64,000 nt of DNA from Terrisporobacter glycolicus ATCC 14880 = DSM 1288 (GCF_036812735.1 NZ_CP117523.1:310001-374000), one strand, 5' to 3'; counted from the stretch's first letter, positions 46,276-55,818 are shown. Numbers and translations are program-made. Notes: generated by a model not told the origin, from the letters alone.

Positions 46276-47247
46276 ATGAGTATATTAGAAGTAAAAGACC
46301 TTAAGGTTTCATTTCCTACAGTAATGGGAAAGGTTGAAGCAGTAAAAGGTGTAGATTTAAATGTAAATCTTGGAGAAGTATTAGGTATAGTAGGGGAATC
46401 AGGAAGCGGTAAAAGTGTTACCTCTTTAGCTATTATGGGACTTATAAATAGTGGAAGTGGAAAAATTGAATCTGGGGAAATTTTGTTTGAAGGAAAAAAT
46501 CTTATAGATTTAACTGAGAAAGAAATGTGCAAGGTAAGAGGAGATAAAATTTCAATGATATTTCAGGAACCTATGACATCCCTAAATCCAGTAGTAACAA
46601 TTTATAAACAATTGAGAGAAGTATATAAAATTCATAGACCAGATAAAAAAAATAATTGCAAAGATGAACTTATAGAATTATTAAATAAATTAAATATACC
46701 AGATCCAAAATCTGTTTTAAATAAGTATCCATTTGAATTAAGTGGTGGCTTAAAACAAAGGATAATGATTGCTATGGCTATGATTTGTAAGCCTTCACTT
46801 ATAATAGCAGATGAGCCCACTACAGCTTTAGATGTAACTACACAAGCTGAGATAATAGAACTTTTAAAACAGATTAAGGAAGAAGGTAATAGTGGAATAA
46901 TGCTAATTACCCATGATTTAGGAATAATAGCAGAAATGGCACAAAGAGTAGTTGTAATGTATTATGGAAAAGTTGTGGAAGAGTGTAGTGTTGAGGAATT
47001 TTTTAATAATGCAAAACACCCATATTCAAAGGATTTGCTGGGAGCAATGCCTGAAAACTTTAATGGACGATTCCAATCCATAGAAGGAAATGTCCCTAGT
47101 TTATATGAGGATGTAAAAGGATGTGCTTATTATAAAAGATGTAAAAAAAGAACTATAGAATGTGAAAATTTAAAACCGCCCATGGTAACTTTAAAAGATA
47201 ATCATATGGTTCGTTGTATTAAATGTGAGAAGGGAGACGAAAAATAA
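46276..47247 (+). CDS. Peptide ABC transporter ATPase, DppD/OppD type
   Basis: 323 residues. Walker A GESGSGKSV, signature LSGGLKQR (a variant of LSGGMRQR), Walker B LIIADEPTTALDV and switch LITHDLG. The oligopeptide-transporter C-terminal region has the Cys-rich stretch GCAYYKRCKKRTIECE, seen in family members with an Fe-S-like site. It powers the permease with the next gene's product. Confidence 0.94.
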   Translation: MSILEVKDLKVSFPTVMGKVEAVKGVDLNVNLGEVLGIVGESGSGKSVTSLAIMGLINSGSGKIESGEILFEGKNLIDLTEKEMCKVRGDKISMIFQEPMTSLNPVVTIYKQLREVYKIHRPDKKNNCKDELIELLNKLNIPDPKSVLNKYPFELSGGLKQRIMIAMAMICKPSLIIADEPTTALDVTTQAEIIELLKQIKEEGNSGIMLITHDLGIIAEMAQRVVVMYYGKVVEECSVEEFFNNAKHPYSKDLLGAMPENFNGRFQSIEGNVPSLYEDVKGCAYYKRCKKRTIECENLKPPMVTLKDNHMVRCIKCEKGDEK

Positions 47248-48242
47248 TGATAAAAAAAGAGGACAAAATCATATTTGAAGTTTTAAATCTCAAAAAATAT
47301 TACCAAGTTAGGAAAAAATCTTTTGCAAGAGGAAAAGAGTATGTTAAATCTGTTGATGGAGTTAGTTTTTCAATAAAAGAAAACACAATATTGGGGCTAG
47401 TAGGTGAGTCTGGATGTGGAAAGTCAACAATAGGAAAGGCTGTTTTAGGTTTAACATCACCAACGGGGGGAAAAGTTAAATTTGGAGATAATGTTATCTT
47501 TGATGTTGAGAATAATACAAAAATATCAAATAGTGAAATGACTAAACTGAGAAGCCAGATGCAAATAATTTTCCAAGATCCTTATGCAAGTTTAGACCCA
47601 AGAAAGAGTGTGGGACAAATTGTATCAGAAGGAATTAAAAAGCACGAAATAGTTCCAAAAGATAAGATTGAGGATAAAACAAAAGAAATGTTAGAATTAT
47701 GTGGATTAGATGCAACTACTATGTTCAGATATCCACATGAATTTAGTGGAGGCCAAAGACAAAGAATAGGTATTGCAAGAGCCTTGGCTATGAATCCTAA
47801 ATTTATAGTATGCGATGAGCCAACAGCAGCTTTAGATGTATCTATACAATCGCAAATTCTAAACTTAATGCTAGATCTAAAAGATAAGTTTGGCTTAACA
47901 TACTTATTTATCTCTCATAACTTTAGTGTAGTAAAATCATTTTGTGATGAAATAGCAGTAATGTACTTAGGTCAGATAGTGGAAAAAGGAAGTGCTTATG
48001 AAGTGTATAATAACCCAAAACACCCATATACAAAAGCATTGATTTCATCAGTACCAATTCAACATCCAGATGAGGTTAAAGAAAGAATTACCTTAGAAGG
48101 AAGTATACCTAGTGCTGTTGATTTACCAAGTGGATGTAGATTTCATACTAGGTGTCCATATAAAACAGAGCGTTGTATAAATGAAAGCCCAACATGGAAA
48201 ATTTTAGACAATAAAACTGGAGTAGCATGTCATATATATTAA
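47247..48242 (+). CDS. Peptide ABC transporter ATPase, DppF/OppF type
   Basis: 331 residues. Walker A GESGCGKST, signature FSGGQRQR, Walker B FIVCDEPTAALDV and switch FISHNFS. IIFQDPYASLDPRKSVGQI and the C-terminal GCRFHTRCPYKTERC are typical of DppF. Its ATG shares a base with the stop of the previous gene (TAATGA), so translation is coupled. It ends the operon at a hairpin terminator. Confidence 0.94.
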   Translation: MIKKEDKIIFEVLNLKKYYQVRKKSFARGKEYVKSVDGVSFSIKENTILGLVGESGCGKSTIGKAVLGLTSPTGGKVKFGDNVIFDVENNTKISNSEMTKLRSQMQIIFQDPYASLDPRKSVGQIVSEGIKKHEIVPKDKIEDKTKEMLELCGLDATTMFRYPHEFSGGQRQRIGIARALAMNPKFIVCDEPTAALDVSIQSQILNLMLDLKDKFGLTYLFISHNFSVVKSFCDEIAVMYLGQIVEKGSAYEVYNNPKHPYTKALISSVPIQHPDEVKERITLEGSIPSAVDLPSGCRFHTRCPYKTERCINESPTWKILDNKTGVACHIY

Positions 48243-48262
48243 CTTAGAATAATTGTAAAGCT

Positions 48263-48303
48263 AAAAAGCCTGGTACACTATGTCCTAGTGTATCAGGTTT
48301 TTT
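48263..48303 (+). terminator. Terminator of the peptide transporter operon
   Basis: AAAGCCTGGTACACTA pairs with TAGTGTATCAGGTTTT (two wobbles) around TGTCC, followed by T's. Confidence 0.88.
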
Positions 48304-48421
48304 AATTTTATAGATATGAAAATAGTATAGTAATAATTAATATATATGATTTATAATTTATATTAAGAGTATACAAATAAAATCAATAAATAAAATATGT
48401 AATAAATTAAGGAGTGTTCTT

Positions 48422-48895
48422 ATGGTTAAAAATAATAAATGCAAACTTAATGATATTTCAAATTATTTGGTAGAAAAACTAAAAGCAAAAGAAATAACAG
48501 CAGAGGAATTTTTAAGCATGAACAGCAATATATCTGACGAAGAACTTAATAATAAGTCAAAAATTTATAAGATAAATGATTGCAATTTAATAAAATCGCT
48601 ACTAAGTGAAAATGAAAAATCAGAATTAGAAATAACTATAGACCATCTAAACAAAGACATAGACGGCATAGATAAATCATCTTATGAATATCAGATAAGC
48701 ACAGGAAATTTGGTAGTAATAATTTTAGAAAGCGAAGATGGGGAGCATTTATCAGGTTTTATCATGGATGGTAATGGAGAATTACTATTTAACTCTTTAT
48801 TAGAATTAATAGGAAGTGATTTTGAGAAAAGTAACAATACTTTAGAAGATATGATTGAAGAATTAAGACGATTTAAACCATACGGTACTATTTAA
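48422..48895 (+). CDS. Hypothetical acidic protein
   Basis: 157 residues, acidic, without signal peptide or membrane helix. An N-terminal helical part (KLNDISNYLVEKLKAKEITA) is followed by a small mixed domain with LVVIILESEDGEHLSGFIMD. I recognise no family. TTAAGGAGTG before the ATG and a strong terminator after support a real monocistronic gene. The function is unknown. Confidence 0.5.
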   Translation: MVKNNKCKLNDISNYLVEKLKAKEITAEEFLSMNSNISDEELNNKSKIYKINDCNLIKSLLSENEKSELEITIDHLNKDIDGIDKSSYEYQISTGNLVVIILESEDGEHLSGFIMDGNGELLFNSLLELIGSDFEKSNNTLEDMIEELRRFKPYGTI

Positions 48896-48942
48896 TAAAG
48901 TTTATAAAACTATATATGTTCTGGCAATAGAACTTAGATGAA

Positions 48943-48978
48943 AAAATCCAGTAGATTTAAACTCTACTGGATTTTTTT
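48943..48978 (+). terminator. Terminator of the hypothetical gene
   Basis: AATCCAGTAGA and TCTACTGGATT pair around TTTAAAC, with a T-run after. Confidence 0.9.
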
Positions 48979-49111
48979 ATTGTATAAAGCTTAATAAAAT
49001 CTTAATAAATTGTGGCCTAAATCTTAAAACTTAATTTTTATAATAATGTTAATTACTGATTTAACATAAATTTTGAAGAATATGTTACATTAAGAAATGA
49101 GGTGAATGAAT

Positions 49112-49810
49112 ATGAAAGAATATAATATATTATTAGTTGATGATGATAAAGATATAGTTAGTTCTATGGAAATACATTTAAAAAATGAGGGACTAAATGT
49201 TTATAAGGTATACAATGGAATTGAAGCTTTAGATGTATTATTAGAAAAAGAAGTTCATTTAATAATTATGGATATAATGATGCCAAAATTAGATGGGTTA
49301 AATGCAACATTAAAAATAAGAGAAGAAAATAATATACCTATTATACTTATATCTGCCAAAACCCAAGATACTGATAAAATAATTGGACTTAATATGGGTG
49401 CAGATGATTATGTAACAAAGCCTTTTAATCCTTTAGAATTAGTTGCTAGAGCAAAATCTCATTTAAGAAGGTATACAAAACTTGGTGCTCATAAGGAAGA
49501 AGACAGCGAGATTTTAACAAATCAAGGATTAAAGCTTGATAACATAAAAAAAGAAGTATGTGTAGATGGAGAAATAGTTAAATTAACACCAATAGAATAT
49601 AAAATATTAGAACTTTTTCTTAAAAATCAAGGTAGGGTATTTTCATCAAGACAAGTGTATGAAATAATTTGGGATGAACCAGGGTTTAATTGTGATAGAA
49701 CTGTAGCAGTTCATATAAGAAGGATAAGAGAGAAGATAGAAATAAATTCTAAAGAACCAAAGTATATAAAGGTGGTGTGGGGAGTTGGATATAAAATTGA
49801 TAAAGCATAA
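49112..49810 (+). CDS. OmpR/VanR-family response regulator
   Basis: 232 residues. The receiver domain has the acidic pocket LLVDDDKD and phosphoacceptor Asp54 (IIMDIMMPK), with conserved Lys in YVTKPFNP. The C-terminal winged helix ends NCDRTVAVHIRRIREKIE and VVWGVGYKID, typical of OmpR-class DNA binding. ATG 49112 is seven bases after GAGGTG; ATG 49106 is too close to that site. It overlaps the histidine kinase gene by 26 bp. Confidence 0.93.
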   Translation: MKEYNILLVDDDKDIVSSMEIHLKNEGLNVYKVYNGIEALDVLLEKEVHLIIMDIMMPKLDGLNATLKIREENNIPIILISAKTQDTDKIIGLNMGADDYVTKPFNPLELVARAKSHLRRYTKLGAHKEEDSEILTNQGLKLDNIKKEVCVDGEIVKLTPIEYKILELFLKNQGRVFSSRQVYEIIWDEPGFNCDRTVAVHIRRIREKIEINSKEPKYIKVVWGVGYKIDKA

Positions 49811-51098
49811 AAAAGAAAGGTCATTGGAAATACAAATATTAATAGTAATGACATCAATATTTTTTACACTACTGTTTTTACGACGTATTATGAGTATACC
49901 ATTCTTGATACTTACAATAATTGAAGTATTTGAATTAGTAAATATACTTAGAAAATGTAAATCTAAAAACGATATATTAAATAAAAGTATAATTTTCAAA
50001 GTTTTATTTGATAAAAATGTAAATCTAGATAATAAATTAATACTAATAAAAGCTATAACTATTTTTATTGTATTCATTATTGTTCAAGTTATTGTTGCTA
50101 GTGGACTGAATTATGTGAAAATAGATTATTATACAGTAATGGATAATATTTTTCCTGATTTAAATTTATATAGAGGAAATAACTTTATAAGTGCTTTAAT
50201 AGGAATTATATTTTGCGATTTGATTATGGGATTATTTATTATAAAAAAACTAAATAAACTTGTAGATATACAGTTTGGTGTATCACAATTAAAAAAAGGT
50301 AATTTTGATTATAAAATAGATACTACAAAAGATGATATGATTGGGAAATTAGCAATGGATATAAATAATTTAGGATATAACATGAGTTTGGAGGTTGAAG
50401 AAAGGTTAAAAAGTGAAAGAATGAAGACTGATTTAATAACCAATGTATCACATGATTTAAAAACTCCCCTTACAGCTATTATAAATTATATTGAATTAAT
50501 TAAAAAAGAAAACACAGATTTAGTTTTAAAAGACTATGTGGAAGTATTAGATAAAAGATCTCAAAGGTTAAAAGTTTTGATTGAAGATTTATTTGAAGCA
50601 TCAAAAGTAAGTAGCAATGATTTAGAACTTAATTTAGAAAAAAATGATATAAATCAACTTTTGATGCAAAGTATAGTTGAGATGGATGAAGCTATTGAAA
50701 ATTCACAACTTGATTTTATTGTAAATGTACCTGAAAAAGAGGTTTATATATTAGCAGATGGTAGAAAAACATTTAGAGTATTTGAAAATCTTATTTACAA
50801 TATACTGAAATACTCATTAGAAGGAACTAGGGTATACATAGATTTGACGATAAAAGAAAATAAGATAAATATTTGCTTGAAAAATATATCTAAATACCCA
50901 TTGAACTTTGATGCAAATGAAATTACAGATAGATTTACTAGAGGTGATTTGTCTAGAAATATAGAGGGATCAGGTCTGGGGCTTGCCATAGCAAAAGGAT
51001 TAGTAGAAGCTCAAGGTGGAATCTTTGAAATTGATATACTTGGAGATTTGTTTATAGCTACAATTGAATTTGATTTGATAAATGAGCAGAAGGAATAA
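49785..51098 (+). CDS. VanS-like sensor histidine kinase
   Basis: About 437 residues. Several membrane helices lie in the first 160 residues (clear at 18-50, 88-106 and 134-153), followed by a HAMP-like linker (DIQFGVSQLKKGNFDYKI). The H-box is NVSHDLKTP with His223. The ATPase domain has the N-box ENLIYNILKYS and the G2 loop GSGLGLAIAKG. TTG 49785 or TTG 49797 may start it; neither is certain. It pairs with the upstream regulator. The signal is unknown, probably an envelope stress. Confidence 0.9.
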   Translation: MDIKLIKHKKERSLEIQILIVMTSIFFTLLFLRRIMSIPFLILTIIEVFELVNILRKCKSKNDILNKSIIFKVLFDKNVNLDNKLILIKAITIFIVFIIVQVIVASGLNYVKIDYYTVMDNIFPDLNLYRGNNFISALIGIIFCDLIMGLFIIKKLNKLVDIQFGVSQLKKGNFDYKIDTTKDDMIGKLAMDINNLGYNMSLEVEERLKSERMKTDLITNVSHDLKTPLTAIINYIELIKKENTDLVLKDYVEVLDKRSQRLKVLIEDLFEASKVSSNDLELNLEKNDINQLLMQSIVEMDEAIENSQLDFIVNVPEKEVYILADGRKTFRVFENLIYNILKYSLEGTRVYIDLTIKENKINICLKNISKYPLNFDANEITDRFTRGDLSRNIEGSGLGLAIAKGLVEAQGGIFEIDILGDLFIATIEFDLINEQKE

Positions 51099-51148
51099 TT
51101 AATTAGTAGATATTAAGTTATCAGATATTATAGAAAGGAAGGCTTATT

Positions 51149-51478
51149 ATGGATTATGGTTGGTTGAATATTGGAAGCGTTGTGTTTGGATTAATTGCAT
51201 GTATACTCCCTGCTAATATTATATTTTGTAACAAGTTAGTTAATAAGAATTGGATTATTTTTTCTGGGATTAGTACTAGTGCTTGCATTATTTCCTTATG
51301 GATGCAAATTGTTTATATCAATCACCTTGTAAATATAGAAGATTGGACAGCTATCATGGATACATCAAATGCAATAGTATGCATTTCAAGCTTACTATTA
51401 TTAGTTACCATTACACTAAATGTTATTTTATACATTTTGAAAAATAAAAAAGACAAAAAAATATTGATTAATAAATGA
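51149..51478 (+). CDS. Small four-helix membrane protein
   Basis: 109 residues with three or four membrane helices (about 7-25, 35-55, 75-100) and a Lys-rich tail. MDYGWLNIGSVVFGLIACILP at the N-terminus resembles small uncharacterised Firmicute membrane proteins found near two-component systems. AAAGGAAGG precedes the ATG. Its position 50 bp after the kinase gene suggests cotranscription and a link to envelope sensing or response. Confidence 0.6.
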   Translation: MDYGWLNIGSVVFGLIACILPANIIFCNKLVNKNWIIFSGISTSACIISLWMQIVYINHLVNIEDWTAIMDTSNAIVCISSLLLLVTITLNVILYILKNKKDKKILINK

Positions 51479-51512
51479 TATCTATTTAAAAATAAATATA
51501 TTGGGAGACACA

Positions 51513-52085
51513 ATGAAAATGAAAAAAAAATATTTAATCATGACAATAATAACTCTTGTTATTTTTGTTTGTGGTTGTAGTAAATCTAGCACAAATATTG
51601 AAAAATACCTTAAGAGCGGAGAAATTATTGATTCTTATGCAAAAGAATTTATGCCATCCATTGAGGAATTGCCAAAATATAAAGATATTTCCTATAAATA
51701 TAATAAAGAATCTGTACTATGGTATAAGTCAGATGCTATGACTCTTGTTGTTGAGTATGATGATGTAACATATAAAAGTGAAAAAGAAAAATTATCAAAG
51801 AAATATACATTCTTAAGTGAAAAAATTCCTTTTGATGAGGAAGGTTTATATATTATTCCAGAATATAAATTTTCCATAAATAGTTACAATTTTATTGTTG
51901 TAGAAGAACGTGATAAGGATAATACTGATTATCCAAAATCATTTGGTATGATAGGAACATCTGATGAGAAAAGAAGTATAGCATACTTATACTTCTATGA
52001 TTTTGACTTAGATTATATAGGAAATAAAGATGAAAAATCACCTATGGCTGACTTTGTAAAGAAATATTTCAAATATGATTTTTAA
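51513..52085 (+). CDS. Putative lipoprotein
   Basis: 190 residues from ATG 51513 (GGGAG five bases upstream); TTG 51501 lies in the ribosome site. The signal peptide ends VIFVCGCSKS, so a Cys near residue 22 is likely lipidated. The mature part is charged, with no recognised domain. It follows the small membrane gene after 34 bp and may belong to the same two-component unit. The function is unknown. Confidence 0.65.
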   Translation: MKMKKKYLIMTIITLVIFVCGCSKSSTNIEKYLKSGEIIDSYAKEFMPSIEELPKYKDISYKYNKESVLWYKSDAMTLVVEYDDVTYKSEKEKLSKKYTFLSEKIPFDEEGLYIIPEYKFSINSYNFIVVEERDKDNTDYPKSFGMIGTSDEKRSIAYLYFYDFDLDYIGNKDEKSPMADFVKKYFKYDF

Positions 52086-52187
52086 TATTAAATTTAAATA
52101 AGTAAATTTATAGAATGATTAATAGTTATTCAAGTAGATAAATCTCTCCATTGTAGTTATAATTTACAAATAAGGGGGGATTTTTTT

Positions 52188-53306
52188 ATGAAAATAACAT
52201 ATTTAGAGGATAGAGTAAAAAGCCACAGGCACAACTTGCATAACTTAGCGGAACTTTCTCAGGTGGAATTTAATACAGCAAAGTATATTAGAGACTACTT
52301 AGAAAAATTAGGTGTGGAATATGAAATATATTTAGAAACAGCAACAGTGGGAATTATAAAAGGAAAAAATCCTAAAAAAACAATTGCTTTTAGGTCAGAT
52401 ATAGATGCACTACCTAGTCATAAAGGAGCTGAACATTTATGTGGACATGATGGACATATGAGTATACTCCTTGGACTAATAGAATACATGGTTGATAATA
52501 AAGAGAAGTTAAATGATAATATAGTATTTGTATTTCAACCAGCAGAAGAAGATATTGGCGGGGCTGAAAGACTTATGGATGCTGGTGTATTTAAGAAATA
52601 CAAAGTGAATGAAGTTTATGGACTTCACATACATCCTGATTTTCCAGAAGGATATGTAGCTTGTAGACCAGGCTATTTAATGGCTCAAAATGGGGAAATA
52701 AATATTGACATAATCGGTAAGGGTGGTCATGGTGCCATACCGCAAAATACAAAAGACGCAATTTTAATAGCATCAGAGTTTATTACAAGTTTACAAAGTA
52801 TAGTATCTAGAAATATTAATCCTATAGAAGGGGCTGTAATAACTATAGGGAAAATAACTGGGGGCAGTGTTAGAAATATTATTGCTGAAGAAGTGAGATT
52901 AGAAGGTACCATCAGATGCTTTAACCCTTCTGTTTATGATACTATGGTGAATAGGATAAGAGACCTTGTTAAGGGATTTGAAATATCTTATGGTTGTAAA
53001 ATAAATGCTGAAATTGTACATGGATATTTAGCAGTTAATAATGATAAAAAACTGTATGATGAATTTGTGAATGCTATTGGAAAAGATATGATAATAGAAA
53101 CAGATCCACTTATGATTTCGGAAGACTTTTCTTATTATCAAAGGGAAGTACCAGGATTATTTTTTATGTTAGGTGCTAGAAATGAAGAAATGGGCTTTGT
53201 AAATGGGCTTCATAATTTTAAATTTAATTTTAATGAAGATATATTAATCAATGGTTTAAATATATATAAGTTACTGTTAGAGTATAAAAATTCGTTACAC
53301 TTATAG
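52188..53306 (+). CDS. M20 family amidohydrolase
   Basis: 372 residues. Metal-site motifs are AFRSDIDALPSH, LCGHDGHMSILLGL, QPAEEDIGGAERL and GLHIHPDFPEG, and a dimerisation domain follows (INIDIIGKGGHGAIPQ). This matches the amidohydrolase branch that includes N-acyl amino acid and N-acetyl-diaminopimelate deacetylases. AAGGGGGG precedes the ATG. The exact substrate is open: N-acetyl-diaminopimelate is attractive because the strain has DapH, but aminoacylase activity is equally possible. Confidence 0.88.
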   Translation: MKITYLEDRVKSHRHNLHNLAELSQVEFNTAKYIRDYLEKLGVEYEIYLETATVGIIKGKNPKKTIAFRSDIDALPSHKGAEHLCGHDGHMSILLGLIEYMVDNKEKLNDNIVFVFQPAEEDIGGAERLMDAGVFKKYKVNEVYGLHIHPDFPEGYVACRPGYLMAQNGEINIDIIGKGGHGAIPQNTKDAILIASEFITSLQSIVSRNINPIEGAVITIGKITGGSVRNIIAEEVRLEGTIRCFNPSVYDTMVNRIRDLVKGFEISYGCKINAEIVHGYLAVNNDKKLYDEFVNAIGKDMIIETDPLMISEDFSYYQREVPGLFFMLGARNEEMGFVNGLHNFKFNFNEDILINGLNIYKLLLEYKNSLHL

Positions 53307-53307
53307 T

Positions 53308-53351
53308 GCCAACGAGTTCCCTTCGCTATCGCTTTAAGAAACTCCGTTGCT
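53308..53351 (+). repeat. Dispersed intergenic repeat, copy D
   Basis: A 44-bp core from GCCAACGAG to CTCCGTTGCT starts two bases after the amidohydrolase stop codon. It matches copy A at the first 9, middle 7 and last 10 positions without gaps. It resembles an imperfect hairpin and may serve as the 3' end of that mRNA. Confidence 0.75.
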
Positions 53352-53475
53352 TAGAATTGACTAGGTTCATAGGGATACGGGATGATTTTCCTTAGCTAAT
53401 AATATATACCCCTTTAGTTTTTGTATAAATTTTTGCCTATATGACAAAACTACAAAAAAAGAAGGGGTGTTTTTT

Positions 53476-53745
53476 ATGGATAAAAATAAATTAACTGAAG
53501 AATTCATTTATAAATGTGAAAAACAAAGAAAGAAAAATGAAAAAAAGGTAAAACCATTGACACAAGATGATATAATGAAATATGAGATAGCAGGAGAATT
53601 AGGTCTGCTTGATAAAGTTGATGAAAAAGGATGGGCAGGTCTTACTGCTAAGGAAGCGGGAAGAATCGGTGGAATCCTCACATCACGAAAAAAACAATTA
53701 AAAAAGAAAGCTGAAGAAGAGGATAAAAAGGATGAATCAATATAG
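53476..53745 (+). CDS. SASP-like spore protein with extended ends
   Basis: 89 residues from ATG 53476 (AAGGGG eight bases upstream). The core KYEIAGELGLLDKV and LTAKEAGRIGGILTSRKK match alpha/beta-type SASPs, including the germination protease site around EIAGELG. Compared with the 68-residue SASP at 26744, it has a Lys-rich N-terminal extension of about 25 residues and a Lys/Glu-rich tail. It probably binds forespore DNA. It overlaps the methyltransferase gene by 14 bp. Confidence 0.8.
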   Translation: MDKNKLTEEFIYKCEKQRKKNEKKVKPLTQDDIMKYEIAGELGLLDKVDEKGWAGLTAKEAGRIGGILTSRKKQLKKKAEEEDKKDESI

Positions 53746-54478
53746 TGATTTTGCCTTTGTATATGATGAACTTATGAAAGAAGTTGATTATGACAATTGG
53801 GTTAAATACATTGAAGATATAATAAAAAGTGAAAATGTTGAAGTACAAAATATATTAGAATTAGCTTGTGGTACAGGAAATTTAACTATACCACTTACTA
53901 AAAAAAATTATGATATCGCAGGAATAGATATTTCAGAAGAGATGTTACAAGTTGCCCGAGAAAAAGGAGAAAGAGAAAATGTTGAGTTAGTATTACTAGA
54001 ACAAGACATCGTAGAACTTGATTTTGACGTGACTAACTTAGACTGTATCCTTTGTGGGTGCGATGGATTTAACTACATAACTTATGACGAAGATTTAGAA
54101 GGTGTATTTTCTAAATGTAATGAGTTACTAAAAGAAAATGGAATTTTTATATTTGATATAAGTTCTTATTACAAATTATCAAAAGTGCTAGGAAACAACA
54201 TGTATGGTGAAAACAGAGAAGATATAGCTTATATGTGGCAAAACTACTTCGACGATTACGAAAATTTAGTAGAAATGGACCTTGCATTCTTTGTTAAAGG
54301 AGAAGATGGTAGATTTGATAAATTTGAAGAAAACCACTTACAAAGAGCTTATAAAAATGAAGAAATAATGGAATTGCTAAAAAATGCAGGATTTGAGTAT
54401 ATAAAAACTTATGGAGATTTTAAATTAGAAGCTCCAAAAGAAGACAGCGAAAGAGTATTTTTTGTTTGTAAAAAATAA
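53732..54478 (+). CDS. Class I SAM-dependent methyltransferase
   Basis: 248 residues. Motif I is ILELACGTGNLTIPL (about 40-54), the acidic post-I residue is in AGIDISEEML, and motif IV region is LDCILCGCDGFNYI. This is the small Methyltransf_25 type. The substrate is unknown. The ATG lies inside the end of the SASP gene, so the two are translated from one mRNA; hslO follows 20 bp later. Confidence 0.88.
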   Translation: MNQYSDFAFVYDELMKEVDYDNWVKYIEDIIKSENVEVQNILELACGTGNLTIPLTKKNYDIAGIDISEEMLQVAREKGERENVELVLLEQDIVELDFDVTNLDCILCGCDGFNYITYDEDLEGVFSKCNELLKENGIFIFDISSYYKLSKVLGNNMYGENREDIAYMWQNYFDDYENLVEMDLAFFVKGEDGRFDKFEENHLQRAYKNEEIMELLKNAGFEYIKTYGDFKLEAPKEDSERVFFVCKK

Positions 54479-54498
54479 GCATAAATGGAGGGAAAACA

Positions 54499-55383
54499 AT
54501 GAAGGATTACGTTATAAAAGCAACTAGCGCAAATGGACAAGTAAGAGCTTATATTGGCGTAACTAAAAACTTAGTTCAAACTGCTAGAGATAATCATAAT
54601 ACAATAAAAGTTGCAACTGCAGCACTTGGAAGAACATTAACAGCTACAGCTATGATGGGCTTAATGATGAAAAATGACAAAGATGAGTTAAGTGTAATCA
54701 TAAAAGGTGGAGGACCTATAGGGACTATACTTACAACTGCTGACTCAAAAGGAAATGTTAAAGGTTATGTACAATACCCAGATTTAAATGGTGTTGAAGT
54801 ACAGGACTATCCAAATGGAAAATTAAACGTTGCTGGAGCAGTAGGAAATAAGGGTTATGTTAAAGTAATAAAAGACTTAGGACTTAGAGAGCCTTATGTT
54901 GGTTCTTATCCATTAGTAAGTGGAGAAATCGCAGAAGACTTCACTCATTACTTTGCATTATCTGAGCAGACTCCATCAGTAGTTTCTTTAGGAGTTCTTA
55001 CAACAGCAACAGAAGTTGAGCAAGCTGGAGGATTAATAGTTCAATTAATGCCAGATGCAACAGAAGAAACTATAGCTACTTTAGAGCAAAATGTGGCTAA
55101 GTTAAAATCAGTTACTACAATGTTAAGTGAAGGAATGACTCCAGATGACATATTAAATTTAGTGTTAGAAGGATTAGATCCAAAGATTCTAGATATATGT
55201 GATGTTAAATTTGATTGCAACTGTTCAAAAGATAGAATAAAGAAAGTTTTAATATCATTAGGTAGAGAAACTTTAACTGAAATAATAGAAGAAGATAAGC
55301 AAGCTGAAATAAGCTGCCACTTCTGTAATAGTGCGTATCACTATGATGAAGATGAATTAAGAGAAATATTAAATGAGATGTAG
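54499..55383 (+). CDS. hslO: Redox-regulated chaperone Hsp33
   Basis: 294 residues. The N-terminal domain has YVIKATSANGQVRAYIGVT and VAGAVGNKGYVKVIKD. The C-terminal zinc site is C-x-C in FDCNCSKDRI and C-x2-C in ISCHFCNSAYHY. Oxidation releases zinc and activates the holdase. TGGAGGGA precedes the ATG. It ends the spore-protein/methyltransferase/hslO unit at a terminator. Confidence 0.96.
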   Translation: MKDYVIKATSANGQVRAYIGVTKNLVQTARDNHNTIKVATAALGRTLTATAMMGLMMKNDKDELSVIIKGGGPIGTILTTADSKGNVKGYVQYPDLNGVEVQDYPNGKLNVAGAVGNKGYVKVIKDLGLREPYVGSYPLVSGEIAEDFTHYFALSEQTPSVVSLGVLTTATEVEQAGGLIVQLMPDATEETIATLEQNVAKLKSVTTMLSEGMTPDDILNLVLEGLDPKILDICDVKFDCNCSKDRIKKVLISLGRETLTEIIEEDKQAEISCHFCNSAYHYDEDELREILNEM

Positions 55384-55390
55384 TTAATAT

Positions 55391-55426
55391 AGAAAGAGAG
55401 TTGTCGTGAGACAGCTCTTTTTTTAT
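55391..55426 (+). terminator. Terminator of hslO
   Basis: AGAGAGTTGTC and GACAGCTCT pair around GTGA with one wobble, and a T-run follows. Confidence 0.85.
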
Positions 55427-55557
55427 TTGTAAAATAAGTTGAAGAAATATAACTATAAATATAATTTGTATAGAATACATTGAAGAGAGTTTGTACTAAA
55501 GATATATTAGTATGTATACTAATGAAAGGTATAAAGAATAGGATAAGGAGATCTAAA

Positions 55558-55785
55558 ATGTTTTATAATTATGAAATGATTAATCTACTCTTTGATTATA
55601 AGGCAGAAATAAAATTGGACTGTGATTAATTTTTAGTAAGTGATTTTGACTATTAGGGTGATGATAAAAAAGCATTGAGTAATTCAAAACGATATATGGG
55701 AAAAAATATAATAATAAATTCAAATGAAGTTGAGAAGTATCGGGGGAAGAATATAGTTTTATATTATAGAATTGGATATAGATAA
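55558..55785 (+). pseudogene. Decayed small gene, probably an immunity protein
   Basis: ATG 55558 has an excellent AAGGAG (about 55544-55549). A single frame then runs 75 codons but is broken by TAA (55627) and TAG (55654). The parts read MFYNYEMINLLFDYKAEIK, then FLVSDFDY, GDDKKALSNSKRYMGKN and EKYRGKNIVLYYRIGYR. No frameshift is needed. The intact protein would be about 75 residues. It precedes an Imm53 gene, so it is probably a dead member of an immunity cluster. The first 23 codons could still be translated. Confidence 0.55.
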
Positions 55786-55818
55786 GGGTGTAAAAATAAA
55801 GAGTTAGGAGTAATTGAT

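Noticed and set aside
55558-55785. Stop-codon read-through or recoding as an explanation of the broken frame
   Set aside because: Two different stops (TAA and TAG) occur within 30 bases and no recoding structure or code change is seen elsewhere. Pseudogene decay is simpler.
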